From Fen-999 sp964530115 (GTDB taxonomy: Bacteria; Pseudomonadota; Gammaproteobacteria; Burkholderiales; Rhodocyclaceae), in NCBI GenBank assembly GCA_964530115.1, contig CAZGYD010000180.1, forward strand, positions 1 through 46,051: a stretch of 46,051 bases of DNA, written 5' to 3'. The translations under genes were made by a program, and so were the position numbers. The notes under the pieces are model-generated. The model saw nothing but the letters and a program-made list of their open reading frames with translations, made no database searches and was not told the origin of the DNA. Below are positions 1 to 7,500 of this stretch, one piece after another. Every line of letters begins with the position of its first letter. Positions within the stretch are counted from its first letter, which is position 1.

Positions 1-122
1 ACCAGGACGCCAGCCAGAACCGCCTGATGCTGTCCGTACCCCGCCGAAAACGCGCCTGGTTCGCCGGACTCTGGGCCAACGCTTCGGCTCCGCCTGTCAT
101 TCATGCGCTGCAGAATCGCTAA
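1..122 (+). CDS. 3' end of an unrecognised upstream gene (partial)
   Basis: An open frame enters from the left edge and stops at the TAA at 120-122. Its codons have a G/C-rich third position (about three quarters), which favours this frame over the alternative frame that stays open to a TGA at 137-139 with a less biased third position. In a gsp operon the gene before gspL is usually gspK, but the visible 39 residues, ending in HALQNR, do not resemble a GspK tail that I know. The alternative frame would end in a TTGA overlap with the TTG start proposed for gspL, like the downstream gsp genes. The identity and even the frame are therefore uncertain. Confidence 0.35.
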   Translation, partial: QDASQNRLMLSVPRRKRAWFAGLWANASAPPVIHALQNR

Positions 123-135
123 TGGACAATCTGGG

Positions 136-1347
136 TTGAACAGAATCCTGCGCGTTTTCGTATCGCGAAAATGGCCGGCGGAACCGACGGCGCCCTGGAC
201 GCTGTTCGGCGACGACGGATCGCCGGTGGATCACGGCGAGTCCGAGCCTGCGCGCTGGCCGGCGGCCGAAGAGACCGAAGCGGTGATTTCCGCCGACCAG
301 ATGGTCTGGCACCGCTTGCGGGTGCCGGAAAACCTGCCGCACGGCGAACTGGGGCGCGTGCTCGCCAATGCCCTCGAAGAAAAACTCCTGGGTGACGCGG
401 AAAGCCAGCATTTCACGCTGACCGGCCGCCGGGGCGAGGAAGCCCGTGTCCTGGTCGTGTCGCGCAAACGGATGAGCGAGATCGTCAGCCGCTTCGTGGC
501 GGTCGGCCGGCCGCTGTCCGACGCGTTCAGCGAACTGCAAACGGCTCCCGCAGGCGAGGAAGGCTGGCATCTGACCTTGTGCGGCGAAACCGGCATCCTG
601 CGTCGCGAAGCCGGGGACGGCGTCGTCATCGACATCGAGGAGAAAGACGCTCCTCCCCAGCTCCTGCTGGGTCTGCTGAAAGCGGTCATCTCCGAAGGGC
701 GGCCGCGTCCCCGACTGATCCTCCACGCGCCTCCGCCGGCCGAGTTGCCGGATCTCGCGGCCTGGCAGAAGGCCACGGGGCTGAGCGTGACGGCCGGCCC
801 GCCGTACCGCTGGCATGCTTTCGCCGATCGGCCCGTTTCGCTGCTCCATGGCGAATTCCTGCCCACCCACCGGCGCCTCGCCTTTCTCGGCAGCATTCGT
901 CCGGCGCTCTGGCTCGCTGGTGCCGTGCTGGCGATCGACGTGCTGTTCAGCGCGGTGCAGGTTGGCTGGGAGCGCTACCGGCTGTCCGAAATCCAGGACA
1001 GCATGGCCTCGATGTTCAAGTCTGCGTTCCCCAACACGCCCGCGGTCGCCCCGGCCATGCAGATCAGGAAGGAGCTCGACCGTCTGCGCGCGCCGGCCGG
1101 CAAACTGACGGGCGACGATGCCCTGACCCTGCTCGCCGTCGTTTCCGAGTATCTCGATCCCGGTATCCGGGAGCGGATCGAGCGGATCCGTTACGAGGAC
1201 AGAGTCCTGGAAATGACCTTGGGTGGGTCCGGGCGGCCGGACATCGGCGCGCTCGAACGCCAGCTCGATATGCGCGGCTACAGCCTCGGCGAAAAGACGG
1301 GCGATGGCGGGAAATCCGTGTTGATCATGAAGAGGAAGACGCTTTGA
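136..1347 (+). CDS. gspL: Type II secretion system protein L (GspL)
   Basis: Inner-membrane platform protein that links the GspE ATPase to GspM in type II secretion. About 403 residues, with an N-terminal cytoplasmic actin-like half, one membrane segment at roughly residues 255-275 (IRPALWLAGAVLAIDVLF) and a C-terminal periplasmic ferredoxin-like half. This is the family layout. The TTG at 136 is preferred because the N-terminus NRILRVFVS then matches the usual GspL beginning. The ATG at 103 is in frame but would overlap the upstream gene. It is coupled to gspM by a TTGA overlap at 1344-1347. The family call rests on domain layout and position before gspM and gspN. Confidence 0.85.
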   Translation: MNRILRVFVSRKWPAEPTAPWTLFGDDGSPVDHGESEPARWPAAEETEAVISADQMVWHRLRVPENLPHGELGRVLANALEEKLLGDAESQHFTLTGRRGEEARVLVVSRKRMSEIVSRFVAVGRPLSDAFSELQTAPAGEEGWHLTLCGETGILRREAGDGVVIDIEEKDAPPQLLLGLLKAVISEGRPRPRLILHAPPPAELPDLAAWQKATGLSVTAGPPYRWHAFADRPVSLLHGEFLPTHRRLAFLGSIRPALWLAGAVLAIDVLFSAVQVGWERYRLSEIQDSMASMFKSAFPNTPAVAPAMQIRKELDRLRAPAGKLTGDDALTLLAVVSEYLDPGIRERIERIRYEDRVLEMTLGGSGRPDIGALERQLDMRGYSLGEKTGDGGKSVLIMKRKTL

Positions 1348-1829
1348 ACAAGCCGATCCAGGTTCTCGTCCGCTGGTGGGGGGCGCGCCCGAAACGCGAG
1401 CAACGGCTTCTCGCCGCCGGCGCGGGCATCCTCGCCGTCGCCCTCACTCTGTCGGCGTGGGCCTGGCTACGGGAGGAGCGGGCGCGTTTGACGGGCGCCG
1501 TGGCGCGGGCGGAGCTCCAGCTCAGGCAGGCTCAGGACGATCTGGCCGAAGTCCAGCAGCTCCAGGGTGAAACGAGGCCACCCCAGCCGTCCGCCAAGAA
1601 TCTGGTGGCGCCGTTGTCCAACTCGCTTCGCGCGGCGAAAATCGGCCTCTCGATTTCGCCAGCGGATGGCGATCGGCTGAAAATCGAAGGATCCGCGGGA
1701 TTCGACGAGACGATCGGCTGGCTCGGTTCGATCCAGCGCGACTACCGGCTCGTCATCGTCTCCCTCGTGGCCGCGCGTGAGGGCGGCATGACCCGCTTCG
1801 AGATCGTCGTCGGTGCCGCGGCATCGTGA
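1344..1829 (+). CDS. gspM: Type II secretion system protein M (GspM)
   Basis: Small bitopic inner-membrane protein that partners GspL in the secretion platform. 161 residues from a TTG start at 1344 that overlaps the gspL stop (TTGA). It has a short cytoplasmic N-terminus (NKPIQVLVRWW) and one membrane helix at about residues 22-41 (LLAAGAGILAVALTLSAWAW). A coiled-coil-like stretch rich in Glu, Arg and Gln follows (EERARL to DDLAEVQQLQ), then a small periplasmic domain ending RFEIVVGAAAS. Length and layout fit GspM. It ends in a GTGA overlap with gspN. An ORF caller would extend this frame far upstream inside gspL, but that extension is non-coding shadow. Confidence 0.85.
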   Translation: MNKPIQVLVRWWGARPKREQRLLAAGAGILAVALTLSAWAWLREERARLTGAVARAELQLRQAQDDLAEVQQLQGETRPPQPSAKNLVAPLSNSLRAAKIGLSISPADGDRLKIEGSAGFDETIGWLGSIQRDYRLVIVSLVAAREGGMTRFEIVVGAAAS

Positions 1830-2599
1830 GGCGGCTGCTGGCGTGGCTGATGTTGTTCGCGCTGGCCCTGCTCTGGCAGGCGCCCGCGACCCTGATCGAC
1901 CGGTCGCTCTCCAGGGCGACCGGCGATGCGCTCCGCCTTGCCGAGGCGCGGGGCACCGTCTGGTCGGGACAGGCCGTCGTCGCGAGGTCCCTGCCGGGAG
2001 CGGAACGGTGGCGTCCCCAGATGCCGGTCGAATGGCGGTTCGATGCCGCCAGGCTGCTGGACAAGTCGCTGGCGTGGCGGATTTCCTCGGGCGGTGTTCC
2101 CGTGGCCGTGGTTGGGGTCGGCACGGACGGCTTTTTTGCCAGTGATCTGCACCTCCGGGGCCCGGCGTCGATGTTCGTCGATCACTTGCCGCACAGTCTC
2201 GCCCATGCCGGCTGGCGAGGCGAGGTCGATCTCCAGGCTACGTCGTTCGGCTGCACGTGGGTGGGGCATTGTGCGGGCCGGGCGTCGCTGTTGTGGAACG
2301 GCGCATCGACGGACCTGCTGCCGGGATGGCGGCTCGGCGATTACCGCCTGACGACCGAGGGCGTGCCCGGGAAGAGCCTTCGCTTCAGGATACGCACGGT
2401 CGAAGGCTTGCTCCGGATCGAGGGCGAGGGCGACTGGGGCGCGGACGGGGCATTGTCGTTCCAGGGCACCGTCAAGGGCGAGCCATCGATCCTCCAGCGC
2501 CTGCCGAGCATCGCCGGCCCCTGGGTGCGGCCGACGGACGATCCGGGAACTTGGGCGATCTCGATCGTACGGGGGGCGAACGCGCCGGCCCGGCCATGA
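1826..2599 (+). CDS. gspN: Type II secretion system protein N (GspN)
   Basis: Accessory type II secretion protein, 257 residues, starting at the GTG at 1826 inside the gspM stop (GTGA). The N-terminus is a single signal-anchor helix (LLAWLMLFALALLWQAPATL). The rest is a beta-rich periplasmic domain with the recurring pattern seen in GspN proteins, such as GTVWSGQAVV near residue 43. GspN is present in only some type II systems and its exact role is not settled. It appears to be the last gene of this operon: the next gene is convergent, and the 124-bp gap after it holds a copy of the dispersed 25-bp repeat. Confidence 0.8.
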   Translation: MRRLLAWLMLFALALLWQAPATLIDRSLSRATGDALRLAEARGTVWSGQAVVARSLPGAERWRPQMPVEWRFDAARLLDKSLAWRISSGGVPVAVVGVGTDGFFASDLHLRGPASMFVDHLPHSLAHAGWRGEVDLQATSFGCTWVGHCAGRASLLWNGASTDLLPGWRLGDYRLTTEGVPGKSLRFRIRTVEGLLRIEGEGDWGADGALSFQGTVKGEPSILQRLPSIAGPWVRPTDDPGTWAISIVRGANAPARP

Positions 2600-2624
2600 G
2601 CCGGGAAACGCCGCGCCATGGGCT

Positions 2625-2649
2625 GGCGTGTTACCACGGCTGAGTTTCG
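2625..2649 (+). repeat. Dispersed 25-bp repeat, copy 1 (intergenic)
   Basis: Exact C-type copy: GGC, then core GTGTTACCACGGCTGAGTTT, then CG. It lies in the 124-bp gap between the convergent gspN and glycosyltransferase genes. Copies 7, 8 and 9 have the same 25 bases. Confidence 0.95.
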
Positions 2650-2723
2650 GAAGATCGCGATGCTCTTTGGGCCGCGGCGATCCTGCGTGCCAGCATCGGA
2701 GGCGCCACGGCTGCCAGATCCGG

Positions 2724-4133
2724 CTAGTATGCCTGCCTGTCCTTGAAGACGAGGAGCACGGTTCTCAGGATGATGTCGAGGTCGAGCCGAAGCGACCAGT
2801 TGCGCAGGTATTCGAGGTCGTAGTCGATACGCTTCTGCATTTTTTCGACCGTCTCGGTCTCGCCGCGATAGCCGTTGACCTGGGCCCAGCCGGTGATTCC
2901 GGGCCGCACCTTGTGGCGGATCATGTAGCCCTTGATCAGCTTCCGGTACATCTCGTTGTGGGCGACGGCATGCGGCCGCGGCCCGACCACGCTCATGCGC
3001 CCCTGGAGGACGTTGATGAACTGTGGCAGTTCGTCGAGCGAGGTGCGCCGGAGGAAGGCGCCGAGCCGCGTCACCCGTTGGTCGTTGCGGCTTGCCTGGC
3101 GGATTTCGCCGCCGTCCTCGCAGACCGTCATCGAGCGGAACTTGTAGACGATGATCTCTTCGCCGCCGAGGCCGTAGCGGCGCTGGCGGAAGATCGCGGG
3201 CCCTGGCGAATCGAGCTTCACGGCGACCGCGATGGCGATGAGCAGCGGCGAGAGGAGGATCAGGGCGACCGAGGCGATGACGATGTCACTCGCGCGCTTG
3301 AGCACGCCGTTGAAGCCGCTGAAGGGCGTCTCGCACACGGCGACCACCGGCGTTCCGCCGATGGAATCCATGCGTCCCTGGATGAGATCGGTGACGAAGG
3401 TGTCAGGAACGAAATAGATCGAGGCGGTCGTGTCCCTCAGCTGGTCGAGCAGTCGCAGGATGCGCGGCTGCGTCGCCATGGGCAGCGACAGATAGATCTG
3501 GTCCACCTGATGGCGCTTGACGTACTCCTGGAGGTCGTCGAACTTGCCCAGCAGTTGCGATTGCGCCTCCTTCGGGATCCGGCTTTCGACCCGATCGTCG
3601 AAAAAGCCGACCACCTTCGTTGCCAGATACGGACTTTCCTTGATCCGCTCGGCGAGCGACAGGCCCTGATCGTTCATGCCGACGATGACGGCGCGCTTCT
3701 GCCCCCCCTGGAGTTTCTGGAGATAGGGAAGGGATGCGCGGAAGGCGAAATGGGCGATCAGCTGGCAGAGCGGGGCGAGCCACAGCCAGATCTTCTTGGC
3801 CCGGACGTCGAAGATGCCCAGATAGCGGCTGGCGTAACCGAAAAAGACGAGCAGCGCGGCGATCCCCAGCCAGCTGATGAGGATTTCCCGGGCGGCGCGC
3901 CAGGGCGGCAGTTGCAGCCGCGCCGGCCCCGGAAAGGTCAGCGCGAAGACCAGGAGGGAGAGGATCAGGAACGGCGGCGTCAGCTCACCTTCGACATAGA
4001 TCGACACTCCCCACAGGGACAGGACGAGGACGATCGGTTCGAGCACCGACTCGATCAGCGTGATCAGGCTTCCCCGTCCCACGGTCAAGCCCACCGCACG
4101 CCGGATGCGGATGGGCGCGAGATTCTCAGGCAC
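2724..4133 (-). CDS. Undecaprenyl-phosphate sugar phosphotransferase (EpsB/WcaJ type)
   Basis: Transfers a sugar-1-phosphate, typically glucose, from UDP-sugar to undecaprenyl phosphate and so starts assembly of an exopolysaccharide repeat unit at the inner membrane. 469 residues. Hydrophobic N-terminal segments at about 20-110 are followed by a nucleotide-binding-like region (AVIVGMNDQGLSLAERI) and the bacterial sugar transferase domain from about residue 275. That domain carries VYKFRSM, RTSLDELPQFINVLQG, SVVGPRP and KVRPGITGWAQVNGYRG, all hallmarks of the family. The start is GTG at 4133, overlapping the stop of the regulator gene by 8 bases, so the two are probably co-transcribed. The specific sugar is inferred, not shown. 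No other polysaccharide genes lie in the window. Confidence 0.9.
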   Translation of the reverse strand: MPENLAPIRIRRAVGLTVGRGSLITLIESVLEPIVLVLSLWGVSIYVEGELTPPFLILSLLVFALTFPGPARLQLPPWRAAREILISWLGIAALLVFFGYASRYLGIFDVRAKKIWLWLAPLCQLIAHFAFRASLPYLQKLQGGQKRAVIVGMNDQGLSLAERIKESPYLATKVVGFFDDRVESRIPKEAQSQLLGKFDDLQEYVKRHQVDQIYLSLPMATQPRILRLLDQLRDTTASIYFVPDTFVTDLIQGRMDSIGGTPVVAVCETPFSGFNGVLKRASDIVIASVALILLSPLLIAIAVAVKLDSPGPAIFRQRRYGLGGEEIIVYKFRSMTVCEDGGEIRQASRNDQRVTRLGAFLRRTSLDELPQFINVLQGRMSVVGPRPHAVAHNEMYRKLIKGYMIRHKVRPGITGWAQVNGYRGETETVEKMQKRIDYDLEYLRNWSLRLDLDIILRTVLLVFKDRQAY

Positions 4134-4920
4134 GACTGCTCCGTGTCGCCTGCGAGAACGCCGAAACGGCCTGTGCCCGGTTGATGACGTCCAGTTTGCG
4201 GAAGATGCGCTGCAGGTGGTTCTTGACCGTGAATTCGCTGATGTCGAGGATCATGCCGATTTCGTGATTCGTCTTGCCGAGCTTGACCCAGTTCATGATC
4301 TCAACCTCACGGGAGGTGAGGCCCTTGTCCCCGCCGTCGTCCGCCTGGGGAGGGGGCTCGGGATGCTGCACCGGCAGGTGGGAAACCTGCCTGAGCGCCG
4401 TGTCGATGTAAGGCAGCAGCAGGGCGAGCATCGATGCCGCCCGGCCGGGGAAGTCCTTCGGGCGCAGGGCCACGTAGAGGCAATCGTGGCGCCCGCGCTC
4501 GTCGCGGATGCCGTGGATCAGGCCGCAGCGCATCTCGCGCAGGGTGGTCTGGAGCTGGCATTCCCTGCCCTGGCTTTCCCAGACGAAGCCGCCTTTCCAG
4601 CCGACCGAGAAAGGCTCCATGCCCCGCGTGACCCAGCGGTCGAAGAGGCTGCGGATCAGCGGCGAAATGTCGTAACCGGAAAACTCGGTGGTTCGCACCC
4701 CCGGCAAGGCGGAGATGACGTCGTACTGGATGAGGCCGAGGGAGAAGTCCCCCCAGGCGGCGACGAGGACGTCATGGGGGACGAGCCGTTGCAGGTCGCC
4801 CTGCAGCCACTGGAGGAGCTGGAAATGCCGCCTGACGGAGAGCGATGCCTCGGCGATCCGAAACAGGAGTTGGTGATCCTCGATCGAGCTATCCACGGCC
4901 TCAGTCAGCATCACCGGCAA
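4126..4920 (-). CDS. epsA: LuxR-family transcriptional regulator (EpsA-like)
   Basis: 264 residues. The last quarter is a LuxR-type helix-turn-helix (LTSREVEIMNWVKLGKTNHE, then ISEFTVKNHLQRIFRKLDV) at about residues 200-250. The N-terminal 190 residues form a sensor-like region without a phosphoacceptor receiver domain. This architecture, directly upstream of an EpsB-type sugar transferase, matches the XrtB/PEP-CTERM-associated regulator EpsA found in beta- and gammaproteobacteria with exosortase-linked polysaccharide clusters. The assignment rests on context and memory of the family. It overlaps the transferase gene by 8 bases. The 240-bp gap before it, up to the fadD stop at 5161, must hold its promoter, but no clear consensus elements are visible. 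Confidence 0.75.
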   Translation of the reverse strand: MPVMLTEAVDSSIEDHQLLFRIAEASLSVRRHFQLLQWLQGDLQRLVPHDVLVAAWGDFSLGLIQYDVISALPGVRTTEFSGYDISPLIRSLFDRWVTRGMEPFSVGWKGGFVWESQGRECQLQTTLREMRCGLIHGIRDERGRHDCLYVALRPKDFPGRAASMLALLLPYIDTALRQVSHLPVQHPEPPPQADDGGDKGLTSREVEIMNWVKLGKTNHEIGMILDISEFTVKNHLQRIFRKLDVINRAQAVSAFSQATRSSRA

Positions 4921-5160
4921 CAGGGGCTCCCGTTAATCAAGCAAAGAAATTCAGTGGCGGAAACTTCCCTGCGCCCGGCCTGCCCGGAAAACCGCCGCTG
5001 AAGGGCCATGAACCGCCGCGCGGCCAGCCCCGTGACCCGCGGGATTGCGCTCGTGTCCAGGACGATTTTCGTCAGGAAGGAATGCTCAGGGAATGGCGGG
5101 CGTATCCTAGCAGATGGCCCCTCTCCGTACAATTGCCGGCCGGTGACCGACAATGGGCGG

Positions 5161-6819
5161 TCAAGCCTCTTTCAGCGCCCGGCGGAGGACCTTGCCGACA
5201 TTGGTTTTCGGCAGTTCGGTCCGGAACTCGACGTGCTTGGGCACCTTGTAGGAGGTGAGCTGCGTCCGGCAATGGGCGATGATTTGCTCTGCCGTCAGCA
5301 TCGGATCCTTGCGGACGACAAAGACCTTCACGGCCTCCCCCGAGTGTTCGTCCGGAACGCCGACCGCCGCCACCTCGAGGACGCCCGGGTGTCCGGCGAT
5401 CACCTCTTCCACCTCGTTCGGATAGACGTTGAAGCCGGAGACCAGGATCATGTCCTTCTTGCGATCAACCAGGAACACGAAACCCTTCGTATCGACATAG
5501 CCCATGTCCCCGGTGCGCAGGAAGCCGTCCGGGTGGAACACCTTGGCCGTTTCGTCGGGTCGCTGCCAATAGCCCTGCATGACCTGGGGACCGCGCAGGC
5601 AGATTTCACCGACTTCTCCGACGGCGATTTCATTGCCCGCATCGTCGCGGATCGAGAGCTCCGTCGACGAGATCGGCAGGCCGATCGAGCCATTGAACGT
5701 TTCGAGGTCGAGCGGATTGATCGTCGCCGCGGGCGATGTCTCGGTGAGTCCGTAGGCCTGACAGAGCGGCTTTCCCGTCACCTGGCGCCAGCGTTCGGCA
5801 ACGGGTTTTTGCACTGCCATACCGCCACCGAGCGTGACTTTCAGCTTGGAAAAATCGACGGAGGCGAACTCCGGATGGTTGAGCAGGGCGTTGAACAAGG
5901 TATTGACGCCGGTGATCACCGAAAACGGGTGCTTTTTCAGTTCCTTGACGAATCCCGGGATGTCGCGTGGGTTGGCGATGAGCAGGTTTTGGGCGCCGAG
6001 CCGCAGGAAGGTCAGGCAGTTCGCCGTCAGCGCGAAGATGTGATAGAGCGGCAGGGCGGTGACCACGAATTCCTCCGCTTCCCGGACCGGCGGCAGGACC
6101 CAGGCCGTCGCCTGCGCGACGTTGCTGACGACGTTCCGGTGCGTGAGCATGGCCCCTTTGGATACCCCGGTCGTGCCGCCCGTGTATTGAAGGAACGCCA
6201 GATCGTCGAGGGTGATCTCCGGCCGCGCGAAACCGTGACGATCGCCGGCGGCAAGCGCCTCGTGAAGCGTAATGGCCGACGGGATCCGCCAGGGGGGCAC
6301 GAGCTTCTTGACGCGGCGGACGACCAGATTGACGAGTGCGCCCTTCACTGCGCCGAGCATCTCGCCCATCGGGGTGACGACGACATGCCGGAGCGCCGTG
6401 TGCGGGAGGACCTTTTCCACCGTGGCGGCGAAGTTCTCGACGACGACGATCGCCTCGGCGCCGGAATCCTTCATCTGGTGCTCGAGTTCCCGGGCCGTGT
6501 AGAGCGGGTTGACGTTGACCACGGTGCAGCCGGCGCGCAGCGTGCCGAACAGGCAGACCGGATACTGGAGGAGGTTGGGCATCATCAACGCGACGCGGCT
6601 GCCCTTGCCCAGGCCAATGCTTTGCAGCCAGCCGGCGAATCGTGCCGAGAGCCGGTCGAGCTCGCGGTAGCTCATGGACTTGCCCATGCTCAGATAGGCG
6701 GTCCGGTCGGCGAATCGCCGGCAGGACTTTTCCAGGAGGTCGGCGAGCGAGGCATCGGCGAGTGGCCCGATCTCCGCCGGAACGTGGGCCGGATAACTCT
6801 GCAGCCAGATCTTTTCCAT
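5161..6819 (-). CDS. fadD: Long-chain-fatty-acid-CoA ligase
   Basis: ATP-dependent activation of fatty acids to acyl-CoA, the entry step to beta-oxidation, at the cytoplasmic face of the inner membrane. 552 residues with the AMP-binding motif YTGGTTGVSKGAM near residue 213, AYGLTETSPA, GYWQRPDET, the GDMGYVD motif and the C-terminal lysine region ELPKTNVGKVLRRALKEA. Length is normal for FadD (about 560). The start ATG at 6819 is preceded by a strong Shine-Dalgarno AGGAGGAA. It sits 21 bp after the chalcone-isomerase-like gene, same strand, and downstream of a beta-oxidation operon, consistent with a shared fatty-acid role. Confidence 0.92.
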   Translation of the reverse strand: MEKIWLQSYPAHVPAEIGPLADASLADLLEKSCRRFADRTAYLSMGKSMSYRELDRLSARFAGWLQSIGLGKGSRVALMMPNLLQYPVCLFGTLRAGCTVVNVNPLYTARELEHQMKDSGAEAIVVVENFAATVEKVLPHTALRHVVVTPMGEMLGAVKGALVNLVVRRVKKLVPPWRIPSAITLHEALAAGDRHGFARPEITLDDLAFLQYTGGTTGVSKGAMLTHRNVVSNVAQATAWVLPPVREAEEFVVTALPLYHIFALTANCLTFLRLGAQNLLIANPRDIPGFVKELKKHPFSVITGVNTLFNALLNHPEFASVDFSKLKVTLGGGMAVQKPVAERWRQVTGKPLCQAYGLTETSPAATINPLDLETFNGSIGLPISSTELSIRDDAGNEIAVGEVGEICLRGPQVMQGYWQRPDETAKVFHPDGFLRTGDMGYVDTKGFVFLVDRKKDMILVSGFNVYPNEVEEVIAGHPGVLEVAAVGVPDEHSGEAVKVFVVRKDPMLTAEQIIAHCRTQLTSYKVPKHVEFRTELPKTNVGKVLRRALKEA

Positions 6820-6840
6820 GGCGCTTCCTCCTGTTCGACG

Positions 6841-7419
6841 TCAGTGGTTGCCGAGCATGGCCTTCTTCAGTCCGGCGTCGACGGGGCGTTCGCCGAGCCA
6901 GACCTTGAGCAGTGCGCGGGCGAAGGGCTCGCTCTCGATGCGGCCTTTGGCTTGGCCGTTGAAGACGACGGCGAGGCCATTCGGCCCGAAGTCGATGCGG
7001 ATGACATCGCCGCTCCTGGCGTTGCCGATGCCGCGCATGAGCCGCTCGAAGCTCTCCATCTCGGTCTTGAGCAACGCGAGCTCGGATTCCGCGAGGTTGT
7101 TGCGCAGGCCGTCCTGAAGCGCGCCGATCAAGGAATCGGCATCGACATCGCGCAACATGTGCATGACGATCCGTCGCGGCTCGCGTGATTCAATCAGGGC
7201 AGCTGCACTGTTGGTCTTCTTCGGCGCGTAGAGGGCGGCGGCATAGACCTTGAAGACCAGGCGGGTGCGCACTCCGGCGCCGTTCAGGACCAGTTCGGTT
7301 CCGTCGGCGTGGACTGATTCGTCGAAGCGCACGCCGGCGACCTCCGCAGCCGTCGCCGGAAACCCGCAAAGGAAGATCGCCAGGAAAGCCAGCACGGCAG
7401 AGAAACGTCTGCGGATCAT
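6841..7419 (-). CDS. Secreted chalcone-isomerase-like protein
   Basis: 192 residues beginning with a signal peptide (RRRFSAVLAFLAIFLCGFPA, probable cleavage after ATAA at about residue 25). The mature part shows the chalcone isomerase-like fold signature of bacterial periplasmic members: GVRFDESVHADGTELVLNG at the start, RTRLVFKVYAAALYAP, and a C-terminal VWLGERPVDAGLKKAMLG. In bacteria these proteins are not flavonoid enzymes. They are thought to bind fatty acids or similar ligands, and the position between fadD and the beta-oxidation operon fits that. No enzymatic claim is made. Confidence 0.8.
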   Translation of the reverse strand: MIRRRFSAVLAFLAIFLCGFPATAAEVAGVRFDESVHADGTELVLNGAGVRTRLVFKVYAAALYAPKKTNSAAALIESREPRRIVMHMLRDVDADSLIGALQDGLRNNLAESELALLKTEMESFERLMRGIGNARSGDVIRIDFGPNGLAVVFNGQAKGRIESEPFARALLKVWLGERPVDAGLKKAMLGNH

Positions 7420-7500
7420 GTCTCCTCCTCTTCTCGTCGTTCCGCGGGGCGGCGCGGGCGTATGCCGGCAAAGCGTAGGATACCTGCGATGCCGGCCGTT

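Noticed and set aside
2628..4184. Long plus-strand ORF of 518 codons
   Set aside because: Antisense shadow of the sugar transferase gene; no recognisable domain and an odd composition (Asp, Arg, His rich).
4911..5153. 80-codon minus-strand ORF between fadD and the LuxR regulator
   Set aside because: No ribosome-binding site, no homology signal, and it lies where the regulator's promoter should be.
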